64,000 nucleotides of DNA, from NCBI RefSeq assembly GCF_027925155.1, contig NZ_BSDY01000002.1, positions 1 through 64,000 on the forward strand, written 5' to 3'. Source of the stretch: Propionigenium maris DSM 9537. Lineage in GTDB: Bacteria; Fusobacteriota; Fusobacteriia; Fusobacteriales; Fusobacteriaceae. How positions within the stretch are numbered: the stretch's first letter is position 1; every line of letters begins with the position of its first letter. Below are positions 8,053 through 16,486 of the stretch, piece by piece. The notes below the pieces were generated by a model, which was not told the DNA's origin, made no database searches, and saw only the letters and a program-made list of their open reading frames with translations. The position numbers and the translations under genes are program-made.

Positions 8053-8722
8053 CATTATTAAGTATGAAATATTGAAGAAGAAGAAAGCTATTATGCTTAT
8101 CCTGGGAATAGCAACAGCCATGGAGGTATTTCTCCTTGTGAATACCACTAGGGGATCCTTTTCATATGTAGGTTACCTCTTTCTTCTGGCTCTGGCACTG
8201 TTTATAGCCCATATTATAGGAGTTATCACTTTTTACAGCAGAGACCTCAAGAGCAAGGAGGGATATATGATCTATATGACTCCCAACAGCGGCTTTAAGA
8301 TCACCCTGGCTAAGTCCCTGGCTGCAATACTTGAGGGACTGGGGATAACTGCTCTTCTGGGGATACTTCTGGCAGTTAATGTAGTTCTTCTTGGAGGATT
8401 TACAGATGGTACAGGGACCTTTAGCTACAACCTGGGGCCGGTGCCTATCTTCTATGCCCTGGGATGGCTCCTGTATATCATCTCGGCTATCTTTGCCTCT
8501 ATCACCGTGGTAAGGACTATCTTCAACGGGATTAAGTTTGGAGGTCTCATCACCTTCCTCACCTTTACATCCCTCACAAGCTTCATGGGAAAGTTTGCCT
8601 ACCTACCAAGGTCAGCTTCCTATGAGTTCAGTGACCTCTACACGGGGATGTCCTTCTACATTATCTTTGTTGTCCTCACCTTCTTTACTGGTTGGCTCAT
8701 AGATAATAAGATGGATTTTTAA
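8045..8722 (+). CDS. ABC transporter permease
   Basis: 225 residues with about six hydrophobic segments and no soluble domain. It is the membrane partner of the ATPase that overlaps it by eight bases. The general layout matches ABC-2 type permeases encoded with YtrA-type regulators. No family signature reveals the substrate. Confidence 0.8.
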   Translation: MINIIKYEILKKKKAIMLILGIATAMEVFLLVNTTRGSFSYVGYLFLLALALFIAHIIGVITFYSRDLKSKEGYMIYMTPNSGFKITLAKSLAAILEGLGITALLGILLAVNVVLLGGFTDGTGTFSYNLGPVPIFYALGWLLYIISAIFASITVVRTIFNGIKFGGLITFLTFTSLTSFMGKFAYLPRSASYEFSDLYTGMSFYIIFVVLTFFTGWLIDNKMDF

Positions 8723-8771
8723 AAAATTAATCGCGGTGATGAATGTAATGCATAATTGAGGGCTGTTGGAT

Positions 8772-8843
8772 GAATAAGAAGAATTATCTCTTTTCCCCCA
8801 TATATGGTATTATCTCTCTTGTGACCAGGTCACTATTCTTATT
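8772..8843 (+). other. Possible structured leader before the YitT gene
   Basis: Arms GAATAAGAA (8772-8780) and TTCTTATT (8836-8843) enclose two palindromes, CCATATATGG (8809-8818) and GTGACCAGGTCAC (8821-8833). This could be a folded 5' leader or overlapping protein sites. Confidence 0.3.
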
Positions 8844-8863
8844 TCGTAGAGGAGGGATCTACC

Positions 8864-9529
8864 ATGAAAAAAAGAGTTTCTACATTTTTTATTGATTTTT
8901 TACTTATTAACCTAGGATTAATCCTCACCGCTCTTTCAGTTATCGGATTTTTGGTTCCTGGTAAACTGGCTGCCGGCGGAGTTTCTGGAATAGCTACCAT
9001 CACTTGGTATCTCTTTAAGATACCTATAGGTACTATGATGCTTATTATAAATATTCCCCTATTTATTGCCGGAGTAAAGATCTTCGGAAAGGAATATGGA
9101 GTTAAGGGTATCTATGGAATTATAATGCTTTCAGTATACTGCCACTTCTTGGAGCTTTCTCCGTGGATAGTTCCACTTCAGGAGATAGCTGCCAGAAATC
9201 TCTTGATCTCCACAGTTTATGGAGGAGTTATAGGGGGAATAGGTATGGGGCTTGTGATGAGCCTTGGAAGCAACACTGGAGGTACTGATATTACAGCTCA
9301 GATCTTCAACAAGTACTTCAATATTCCCCTGGGGACATCGTTAATAATAGTGGATCTTCTCATCATCTTGAGCTCAGCTATCACCTTTGGAATAGAGGTT
9401 ATGCTCTATGCATATATCTGCCTCTATATCACTGGGAAGATGATAAATATCATAGAGGAGTATATGAAGGAACACTACTATCCTGAGAGGTTTTTTATCC
9501 TTCTCACAAGGGTAGGTAAAAAAGCTTAG
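8864..9529 (+). CDS. YitT-family membrane protein, short form
   Basis: 221 residues with five to six membrane segments. The YitT pattern is visible in SVIGFLVPGKLAAGGVSGIATI near the N-terminus and GSNTGGTDITAQIFNKYFNIPLG in the middle. Most YitT proteins are about 280 residues and end in a soluble DUF2179 domain. Here the protein stops right after the last membrane segment, so that domain is absent. No frameshifted remnant of it is seen in the bases that follow. The function of the family is not established. Confidence 0.85.
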   Translation: MKKRVSTFFIDFLLINLGLILTALSVIGFLVPGKLAAGGVSGIATITWYLFKIPIGTMMLIINIPLFIAGVKIFGKEYGVKGIYGIIMLSVYCHFLELSPWIVPLQEIAARNLLISTVYGGVIGGIGMGLVMSLGSNTGGTDITAQIFNKYFNIPLGTSLIIVDLLIILSSAITFGIEVMLYAYICLYITGKMINIIEEYMKEHYYPERFFILLTRVGKKA

Positions 9530-9555
9530 TTCTCATTTTATGTTTTTGATTTTAT

Positions 9556-9596
9556 AGGAAAGCTCTCACTTTGCCATGGGAGCTTTCCTTTTATTT
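9556..9596 (+). terminator. Terminator after the YitT gene
   Basis: AGGAAAGCTC and GAGCTTTCCT pair across a loop of about 13 bases, then a T-rich tract. Confidence 0.85.
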
Positions 9597-9629
9597 ACCC
9601 TATATTTAATGGTTAATTTGTCTAATATA

Positions 9630-9638
9630 TGATATAAT
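9630..9638 (+). promoter_or_regulatory. Extended -10 promoter for the pseudouridine synthase gene
   Basis: TGATATAAT gives a TGn extended -10 with consensus TATAAT; no good -35 is seen. Confidence 0.5.
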
Positions 9639-9713
9639 TAATTTTGGTACTATTTGAGAAGTATCTTTAATATTTAAGTTAGTGAAGCCCCAGGGCTTTT
9701 TAAGGAGGATAAG

Positions 9714-10655
9714 ATGAAAAACAATAAAAAAACCAATAGAAAGAAGTTAAATAAAGGCGGTAAGGGAAACCAGAGCAGAGTTACGACTCTAAAGGTAACT
9801 GAAGCTGCAGAGCTTATGAACTTTCTTATGGAAAAACTTCCAGGAAAGAGCAGAAACAATATAAAATCCCTTCTTGTCCACCGTCAGGTAAGGGTTGGAA
9901 ATAAAACTATAAGTCAGTACAACCATCTCCTTGCAGAGGGAGATGTAGTAGAGGTTCAGTGGGCTAAAGTACGTACCTCTACATCCAATACAAAGGGAGT
10001 GGAGATCCTATTTGAGGATGACCACCTTATTATTATCTCAAAGGATACAGGTCTTCTTTCCATGGGAACAGATAAGCAGCAGGAGAGAACAGCCTACAAT
10101 ATCCTGAAGGAACATGTTAAGGTAAGCGATCCAGAGAACAAGATCTTCATCGTCCACAGACTGGACAGGGATACATCTGGTATTATGATGTTTGCCAAGA
10201 CTCCAGAAGCTCAGCAGATTATGCAGTCAAACTGGAAGAAACAGGTTCAGGAGAGAACATATGTTGCCCTTGTAGAGGGAAGAATCAAGAAGGACAGCGA
10301 CACTATGATCTCATGGCTTAAGGAAAACTCTGCCTTTGTTACATACTCAAGCAAGACAGATAACGGCGGTAAGAAGGCTGTTACCCACTACAATGTACTT
10401 AAGAGAAGCAAGGGATACTCCCTGGCTGAGGTAAAGATCGCCACTGGTAGAAAAAACCAGATCCGTATCCACATGAAGGAACTGGGACACCCTATAGTTG
10501 GAGACAAGAAGTATGGAGCTTCTACAAACCCACTGAGACGTCTGGGACTTCATGCACAGGTACTGGCGTTCAAGCACCCTATTACAAATGAGATCCTTCG
10601 TTTTGAGACAAGGATTCCAAAGAAGTTTACAGATCTTTTCAAGTATGGAAGATAA
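9714..10655 (+). CDS. RluA-family RNA pseudouridine synthase
   Basis: 313 residues. A lysine-rich N-terminus and an S4 RNA-binding domain (about 28-85, with SRNNIKSLLVHRQVRVG) precede the catalytic domain. The family motif HRLDRDTSG with the catalytic Asp is at about 148-156, and GRKNQIRIHM lies further on. It isomerises uridine in rRNA or tRNA; which position cannot be told from sequence alone. The start is preceded by TAAGGAGGATAAG. Confidence 0.93.
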   Translation: MKNNKKTNRKKLNKGGKGNQSRVTTLKVTEAAELMNFLMEKLPGKSRNNIKSLLVHRQVRVGNKTISQYNHLLAEGDVVEVQWAKVRTSTSNTKGVEILFEDDHLIIISKDTGLLSMGTDKQQERTAYNILKEHVKVSDPENKIFIVHRLDRDTSGIMMFAKTPEAQQIMQSNWKKQVQERTYVALVEGRIKKDSDTMISWLKENSAFVTYSSKTDNGGKKAVTHYNVLKRSKGYSLAEVKIATGRKNQIRIHMKELGHPIVGDKKYGASTNPLRRLGLHAQVLAFKHPITNEILRFETRIPKKFTDLFKYGR

Positions 10656-10682
10656 GATAACTAGGAATTAGAGGTGAATACT

Positions 10683-12023
10683 ATGCAGAATATGATTCTT
10701 AATCTATATATAGTGGGAATACTTATAGTGGGAATAGTCTCCTTTAGAAGGATTAGAGGGAGCGAGGACTTCTTTGTTGCAGGAAGAAAGGCTGGGACTC
10801 TAGAGGTAACCGGTAGTCTTCTTGCCACTATTCTGGGAAGCTCGGCTATCCTGGGAAGCGTTAACTTTGCCTTTGGTAATGGGTGGGCTGGAGCCTGGTT
10901 TATGCTCTGTGCATCCCTTGGGCTGACTATCCTCTACCCCCTTGTGGGACACCTGAAGAGATTTAAGGGATACAACCTTCCAGGACTTATGGAGACCTTC
11001 TATGGAAAAGAGGTCAAGATCCTTGCCTCGGTTATCATCCCCATCGCCTGGACTGGTATCGTTGCTTCCCAGATCATGGGAGCTTCAAAGATAATAGGAG
11101 TTTATACGGGACTTTCATATACCCATGGAATCTGGATCAGTGGGCTGGTCTTTATAGCCTACACAGCACTAGGGGGACAGCTCTCCATCTTAAAGACCGA
11201 CTTTCTTCAGTTTATCCTTATTCTCCTGGGGGTAGTTGCCTGTTTCTTCTATACCTCTGCTAACTTTGAGATTACGTCCTCTGCTCCCATAATCAATGAT
11301 AGCTTTGGATATGGTGATCTGATTATAATGGTCCTTACCTACTCCACTACGTTTTTTGTGGGGCCGGATATATATTCCAGGGTATTTTGTGCAAGGAATG
11401 AGGAAACTGCCAAGAGATCCATACTTCTTTCAATAGGAGTTCTCCTTCCCTTGGCATTTATCCTGGCTGCTCTGGGGGTGTATGCAGCAAATATCTTCCC
11501 AGATCTCAATATCGGTGAGAAGTCTGCCCTCATGCACCTAGCCACAGATGTGCTTCCGAGACCCCTTACAGTGGTTCTCTACTTCGGGCTGCTCTCTGCT
11601 GTTATCTCATCAGCAGACACAACCCTTCTTACGGCGGCTTCTACATTTACCCAGATATTTACAGGGGATCTTAAGGAAAGAAAAGCCATTACTGTTACCA
11701 GGGTCTTCATAGTGATCTTTGGACTACTGTCCATACTAATCGCTTTAAAGCTTCAGTTTATCCTGGCTTCCTTCTTCCTGGCGCTGGCTATCTACTCTGG
11801 AGCCTTTATAATCCCATGTCTTCTGGGAATCTTTGGATACAGGGCTCATAAATCCTATGTGATTGCAGCCATTGTAGTGGGAGGAGCTACTGCCCTCTAT
11901 GGAAAGCTTCTTGGAGGAGGTAATGCAAACTACTATATTATCCTTGCATTTATATTAAACTCAGCTATCCTCTCCATCCCTATAGTAAAGAGGGGAAGCT
12001 TTAAATTCAAAAAACCTGCCTAG
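10683..12023 (+). CDS. Sodium:solute symporter (SSS family)
   Basis: About 446 residues with around 13 hydrophobic segments. The region FFVAGRKAGTLEVTGSLLA near the N-terminus and SAVISSADTTLLTAAS at about 300 are typical SSS/SLC5 features; the Ser/Thr-rich site after TM8 binds sodium. I prefer ATG 10683 because AGAGGTGA lies just upstream; GTG 10674 is an alternative in frame. The substrate is unknown. The stop codon lies inside the terminator hairpin. Confidence 0.9.
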   Translation: MQNMILNLYIVGILIVGIVSFRRIRGSEDFFVAGRKAGTLEVTGSLLATILGSSAILGSVNFAFGNGWAGAWFMLCASLGLTILYPLVGHLKRFKGYNLPGLMETFYGKEVKILASVIIPIAWTGIVASQIMGASKIIGVYTGLSYTHGIWISGLVFIAYTALGGQLSILKTDFLQFILILLGVVACFFYTSANFEITSSAPIINDSFGYGDLIIMVLTYSTTFFVGPDIYSRVFCARNEETAKRSILLSIGVLLPLAFILAALGVYAANIFPDLNIGEKSALMHLATDVLPRPLTVVLYFGLLSAVISSADTTLLTAASTFTQIFTGDLKERKAITVTRVFIVIFGLLSILIALKLQFILASFFLALAIYSGAFIIPCLLGIFGYRAHKSYVIAAIVVGGATALYGKLLGGGNANYYIILAFILNSAILSIPIVKRGSFKFKKPA

Positions 12024-12036
12024 GCAGGTTTTTTTT
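12012..12036 (+). terminator. Terminator overlapping the symporter stop codon
   Basis: AAACCTGCC and GGCAGGTTT form a stem around TA, followed by six more T. The TAG stop is within the hairpin. Confidence 0.9.
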
Positions 12037-12086
12037 AATGCAATCTTAAGTATCTACCGTAACTTAAAACCTCAAAAAGGCATACT

Positions 12087-12094
12087 GGTATAGT
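12087..12094 (+). promoter_or_regulatory. Likely extended -10 for the acyltransferase gene
   Basis: TGG followed by TATAGT gives an extended -10 about 38 bases before the TTG start; the -35 is weak. Confidence 0.45.
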
Positions 12095-12131
12095 AGAATT
12101 TTTATAAACTACATCTTTAGGAGGAACTACC

Positions 12132-13190
12132 TTGTTTATCAACTCAATCAACTACTTCAGAGGCATCGCCATACTCTTAATCGTGGCAGGGCACAGCTAT
12201 ACCCTGGCGGGCTTTGCTCCCTCAAATCCATTTGAACGTACCACAGCCAATCTCTTAACTGGGGGAACTGCCCTCTTTGTCTTTATCTCGGGATTCATGT
12301 TCCACCATGTATTTTCCAAGAAATTTAACTACAGAAAGTTTATGGTAAAGAAGCTACAGAATGTAGTTCTTCCCTACCTCTTTCTCTCTGTCTACCCCAT
12401 TTGGGATATTATAAAGTATGAGAGGTTCAGCCGTACCCTGGGAGTAGCAAGTGCCTGGGACGCCCTTCTCTTCTATCCCTTTACGGGACTTCACCTCACT
12501 GCCTACTGGTATATCCCCTTTGCAGTGATCCTGTTCCTGGCTTCCCCGATCTTTCTGAGGCTCATGAACTCAAGGTACAAGGAGCCCCTTATAGTTGTAG
12601 GAATTGCCCTCTCAGCTCTTATCCACAGGCCTCTCTACAATATAAGTGTCCTTCAGTCATTCCTCTACTTTGCCCCAGTATACCTTATGGGGATGTGGGC
12701 GTCTATAAATAAGGAGAGGATATATGAAAAGCTTATGAACAGGGAGTGGATCTTTCTAACTATTGCAGTCTTTTTGGCATTCTTTCAGGGAGAGTTTGCT
12801 TCCTACAGCCCATTGAAGGGGGTAACTACCTTCCCTCAGGCTGTAGAGGGAGGCTATGTGGGAAACTTTCATAAGGATATTCTTGTCTACAATGGAATAG
12901 ATTTTATGATCCTTCAGAAGGTATTCCTCTGCTTCTTCTTCATGGTCTTTCTCAGAAGGTTTGAGGAGAGGAGCATCCCCTTTTTGGATTTCACTGCCAA
13001 GTACAGCTTTGCCATCTTCTTCCTTCACTGCTACTTAATTCTCTGGGGCGAGAGGCTGGGAGGCCTTCCTAAGGGGAATATCCTTACTCTCCTTCTAACT
13101 ACACTGGGCATCTCCCTGGTATCAGCGATAACTGCTGCTGCAGTAAAGAAAGCTATTCCAAGATATAGCAGAAGGTTAATAGGACTTTAG
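12132..13190 (+). CDS. Acyltransferase 3 family membrane protein
   Basis: 352 residues with about ten membrane segments. INYFRGIAILLIVAGHSYT at the N-terminus carries the catalytic His-containing motif of acyltransferase family 3, which O-acetylates surface polysaccharides or other envelope glycans. The start is an unusual TTG, chosen because a perfect AGGAGG (12119-12124) lies seven bases before it. It is a single gene between two terminators. The acceptor molecule is unknown. Confidence 0.88.
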   Translation: MFINSINYFRGIAILLIVAGHSYTLAGFAPSNPFERTTANLLTGGTALFVFISGFMFHHVFSKKFNYRKFMVKKLQNVVLPYLFLSVYPIWDIIKYERFSRTLGVASAWDALLFYPFTGLHLTAYWYIPFAVILFLASPIFLRLMNSRYKEPLIVVGIALSALIHRPLYNISVLQSFLYFAPVYLMGMWASINKERIYEKLMNREWIFLTIAVFLAFFQGEFASYSPLKGVTTFPQAVEGGYVGNFHKDILVYNGIDFMILQKVFLCFFFMVFLRRFEERSIPFLDFTAKYSFAIFFLHCYLILWGERLGGLPKGNILTLLLTTLGISLVSAITAAAVKKAIPRYSRRLIGL

Positions 13191-13207
13191 AATTAGATGA
13201 CCCATCA

Positions 13208-13236
13208 AAAAATGGAAGGCCTAGGCCTTCCATTTA
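13208..13236. terminator. Bidirectional terminator between the acyltransferase gene and cbiB
   Basis: AAATGGAAGGCC and GGCCTTCCATTT are a perfect inverted repeat with a 2-base centre and A/T runs on both sides. It ends transcription of the acyltransferase gene and of the 19-gene cobalamin operon; the cbiB stop codon overlaps its edge. Confidence 0.88.
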
Positions 13237-14175
13237 TATTACTAGTATTCCCATAGATAGTGTCATTGCTATAAGAGATGCTCCATACATAAGGTTGATA
13301 TTCTTCCTGATATCCTCCCTGTGAAACTCCCTTAATCTATCCCCTATTGTGGGCTTGTTGTATATCTTACCAAAGTAGCTTGTTGTCCCCCCAAACTGTA
13401 TCCCCAGAGCTCCTGCTGCTGCTGCTTCTGGGTGAGCTGAGTTGGGACTGGCATGGTTCTTCCTGTCCCTGAAGTAGATCCTCAGGGCAGACCTGTAATC
13501 ATACCTCATTATAAGAGCTGTGAGAGGATAGAGTATCATCCCTGTAAGCCTTGCAGGTATCAGGTTAACCAGATCATCTACCTTAGCTGAAACCATCCCG
13601 AAATCCATATACTTGTCATTCTTGTACCCCACCATGGAGTCCAGAGTGTTTATAGCCTTATAGGTCATCCCAAAGGCAAGAGCTCCATAGGAAGCCCCTG
13701 GAAAGATAAGAGCTCCAAGAACCATGTAAAACATGGGAGCTATTATTCCGTCAACTGTATTTTCTGAGATAGTTTCAAGGGTACTTCTGATAACGTCCCT
13801 CTCCTCCATACTTCCAGTGTCCCGGCTTACAAGGTAGGATAGCTCCCTTCTGGCTCTCTCCATATCCTCAGCACAGAGGATAGAGTAGACCTTATTCCCC
13901 TCATTGGCAAGACACCTGGTGGCAAATATAGTGTAGAGGAGGTAGATCTCCGCTACCTCTATCATTCCCAGAAGAGAGGTTACTCCAAAGGTAACTCCCG
14001 TCACTACTAAGAGTAGTACTCCCCCCCAGAACTTTTTATTTTCATATCTGTAGATTAAATCTTCAACCTTGGAGATCAATTTCCCTATAAACTGCACTGG
14101 GTGCGGGATCCTGTATGGGTCCCCCAGGATAAGGTCCAGACAATACGCTATAAGTATCTTTACACCAATACTCAT
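13234..14175 (-). CDS. cbiB: Adenosylcobinamide-phosphate synthase CbiB
   Basis: 313 residues with several membrane segments. It joins aminopropanol phosphate to adenosylcobyric acid. Family marks are LDLILGDPYRIPHPVQFIGK at the N-terminus, ETISENTVDGIIAPMFY in the middle and the conserved HASPNSAHPEAAAAGALGI block. It is the last gene of the operon, four bases after hemL. Its partner CobD, which makes aminopropanol phosphate, is encoded in the same operon. Confidence 0.95.
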   Translation of the reverse strand: MSIGVKILIAYCLDLILGDPYRIPHPVQFIGKLISKVEDLIYRYENKKFWGGVLLLVVTGVTFGVTSLLGMIEVAEIYLLYTIFATRCLANEGNKVYSILCAEDMERARRELSYLVSRDTGSMEERDVIRSTLETISENTVDGIIAPMFYMVLGALIFPGASYGALAFGMTYKAINTLDSMVGYKNDKYMDFGMVSAKVDDLVNLIPARLTGMILYPLTALIMRYDYRSALRIYFRDRKNHASPNSAHPEAAAAGALGIQFGGTTSYFGKIYNKPTIGDRLREFHREDIRKNINLMYGASLIAMTLSMGILVI

Positions 14176-14179
14176 ACCC

Positions 14180-15481
14180 CTATCCCTGCTCTGCGATTAC
14201 TTTAAAGGCCTTTCTTGCTGCAGCTATGGTTCTCTCAAGGTCTTCCTTGGTATGAGCTATAGACATGATGTGTGCCTCAAACTTAGAAGGAGAAACTATT
14301 ATTCCCTCCTCCAGCATAGTGTTGAAGAATGTAATATATTTAGATGTATCTGTAGCCATTACATCCTCTAGGTTCTCTATCTTCTCTGCAGCGGTAAAGT
14401 AGATTGTATATAGGGATCCCAGTTTATTGATCACTAGGTCTACTCCCTCCTCTGCTGCAGCTTTTTCTATCTCACCTGTAAGATAATCTACCTTCTCCTC
14501 AAGTTCAGTGTAGATGCTAGGGTTGTCTCTTAGCATTGTCAGAGTTTCATATCCTGCTCTTACTGAAATAGGGTTTCCTGAAAGGGTTCCTGCATGGTAT
14601 ACATCTCCAAGGGGAGCTATCATCTCCATTATCTCCCTCTTTCCACCAAAGGCCCCAACAGGGTATCCCCCTCCGATTATCTTTCCTAGAGTAGTTATAT
14701 CCGCCTCTATTCCATAGTACTCCTGAGCTCCTCCTAGGGCCAGTCTGAACCCGCTGATTACCTCATCAAATATCAGAACTATCCCTTCGCTGTCACAAAT
14801 CTCTCTTAAGCCCTGTAGATATTCCTTGGCAGTCTTCATAAGACCCATATTTGCAGGTACCGGCTCAACTATTATACAAGCTATCTCTTTGTCAGCTGCC
14901 ACAAGCTCCCTTACCTTATCCAGATCTCCAAATGGAAGGGTAAGAGTATCCGAGGTTACTCCTGCAGTTATCCCGTTACTGTCCTGATATCCCTCTGTAA
15001 GTAGTCCAGATCCCGCTTTTACAAGAAGTGAATCCGAGTGACCGTGGTAACATCCCTCAAACTTTAATATCTTATTCTTCTTAGTGTATGCCCTTGCAAC
15101 CCTAACAGCTGCCATTGTTGCTTCAGTTCCAGAGGTAGTCAGCCTCACCATCTCAATAGATGGAACAGAGTTAACTATAAGTTCTGCAAGCTCTACCTCC
15201 ATACTTGTAGGGAGTCCAAATGAGCTTCCGTCCTCTAAACACTCCTTCACAGCTGCAAGAACTCTTTCATTGTTGTGTCCAAGGATCATAGGTCCCCAAG
15301 AACCTAAGTAGTCCATATATTCATTTCCATCCTCATCCCATAATCTGTTTCCCTTGGCTTTCTTGATAAATATAGGGTAACTTCTCTCCACCGATCTGAA
15401 AGCTCTTACAGGGCTGTTTACTCCCCCTGGTATAAATTTCTGAGCCTTCTCAAAGGCTTCCTGCGATCTATTATGTATCAT
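14180..15481 (-). CDS. hemL: Glutamate-1-semialdehyde 2,1-aminomutase
   Basis: 433 residues. A PLP enzyme that converts glutamate-1-semialdehyde to 5-aminolevulinate. The start at 15481 follows a strong GGAGGAG; an in-frame ATG at 15505 lacks one. Family motifs are RLTTSGTEATMAAVRVARAYT, IIFDEVISGFR-like LIFDEVISGFRLA, and the PLP lysine in TLGKIIGGGYPVGAFGG. It sits 24 bases after hemB in the operon, so tetrapyrrole precursor supply is made under cobalamin control. Confidence 0.97.
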   Translation of the reverse strand: MIHNRSQEAFEKAQKFIPGGVNSPVRAFRSVERSYPIFIKKAKGNRLWDEDGNEYMDYLGSWGPMILGHNNERVLAAVKECLEDGSSFGLPTSMEVELAELIVNSVPSIEMVRLTTSGTEATMAAVRVARAYTKKNKILKFEGCYHGHSDSLLVKAGSGLLTEGYQDSNGITAGVTSDTLTLPFGDLDKVRELVAADKEIACIIVEPVPANMGLMKTAKEYLQGLREICDSEGIVLIFDEVISGFRLALGGAQEYYGIEADITTLGKIIGGGYPVGAFGGKREIMEMIAPLGDVYHAGTLSGNPISVRAGYETLTMLRDNPSIYTELEEKVDYLTGEIEKAAAEEGVDLVINKLGSLYTIYFTAAEKIENLEDVMATDTSKYITFFNTMLEEGIIVSPSKFEAHIMSIAHTKEDLERTIAAARKAFKVIAEQG

Positions 15482-15505
15482 CTCATCTCCTCCAACTACG
15501 TTCAT

Positions 15506-16486
15506 CTATTCTATCTCTCCACTTGCTATCCACTGGGCAAGTTCCTTAGCATGGTAGGTAATAATTATAGATGCCCCTGCTCTCTTTAGTGCATACATCT
15601 TTTCAGTAACTATCTTCTTCTCATCTATCCATCCCATCTTAGCTCCGGCCTTTATCATAGCATACTCCCCACTCACATTGTAAGCAGCGATAGGTACATC
15701 AAATCTGTCGTCCAGGGTTTTTATTACATCCAGGTAAGCCAGAGCAGGTTTTACCATTATAATGTCTGCCCCCTCCTTAAGGTCGTCGTGAGCCTCTAGA
15801 ATCGCTTCCTTACTGCTTCTGAAATCCATCTGATATGTCTTTCTGTCCCCAAAGCTAGGAGCTGAATCTGCTGCCTCTCTGAAGGGACCGTAAAATGCCG
15901 ATGAGTACTTTACACTGTAGGACATTATTGGAAGGTTGATATATCCTGCCTCATCCAGTGCTCTACGTATCCTCCATACTCTGCCGTCCATCATATCCGA
16001 TGGTGCTACCATATCTGCCCCGGCTTCAGCATGGGACACAGCTATCTTAGCCAGGTACTCAAGGGTTTCATCGTTATTTACCGTATCTCCCTCTAGGATT
16101 CCACAGTGTCCATGAGATGTATACTCACACATACACACATCTGTTATCACAAGCATCTCAGGGTAGATCCTCTTGATAAATCTTATACCTTCCTGGATTA
16201 TCCCGTTTTCAGCGTATCCACCGCTCCCAACTGGATCCTTCTCTGCAGGAATTCCAAAGAGCATAAGACTTCTTATTCCAGACTCCCATATCTCCTTTAG
16301 CTCATCCTGAAGCATATCTAGAGAGAACCTGTATTGACCAGGCATTGATTCTATCTCGGTCTTGACTCCCGTTCCCTCCTCTATAAATATAGGAAGTACA
16401 AAGTCTGTAGCCTCTAAATATAGATTTTTTACTAGGTTTCTCATACTGTGGCTGCTTCTGAGCCTTCTGTGTCTGTTAAATTGCAT
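15506..16486 (-). CDS. hemB: Delta-aminolevulinic acid dehydratase (porphobilinogen synthase)
   Basis: 326 residues. Condenses two 5-aminolevulinate molecules into porphobilinogen. The Schiff-base lysine region IIMVKPALAYLDVI and the downstream YNVSGEYAMIKAG are visible. The zinc-site region reads DVCMCEYTSHGHCG, so it keeps the three-cysteine zinc-binding pattern. It overlaps the cobA-hemD stop by 11 bases, which suggests translational coupling. Confidence 0.97.
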   Translation of the reverse strand: MQFNRHRRLRSSHSMRNLVKNLYLEATDFVLPIFIEEGTGVKTEIESMPGQYRFSLDMLQDELKEIWESGIRSLMLFGIPAEKDPVGSGGYAENGIIQEGIRFIKRIYPEMLVITDVCMCEYTSHGHCGILEGDTVNNDETLEYLAKIAVSHAEAGADMVAPSDMMDGRVWRIRRALDEAGYINLPIMSYSVKYSSAFYGPFREAADSAPSFGDRKTYQMDFRSSKEAILEAHDDLKEGADIIMVKPALAYLDVIKTLDDRFDVPIAAYNVSGEYAMIKAGAKMGWIDEKKIVTEKMYALKRAGASIIITYHAKELAQWIASGEIE

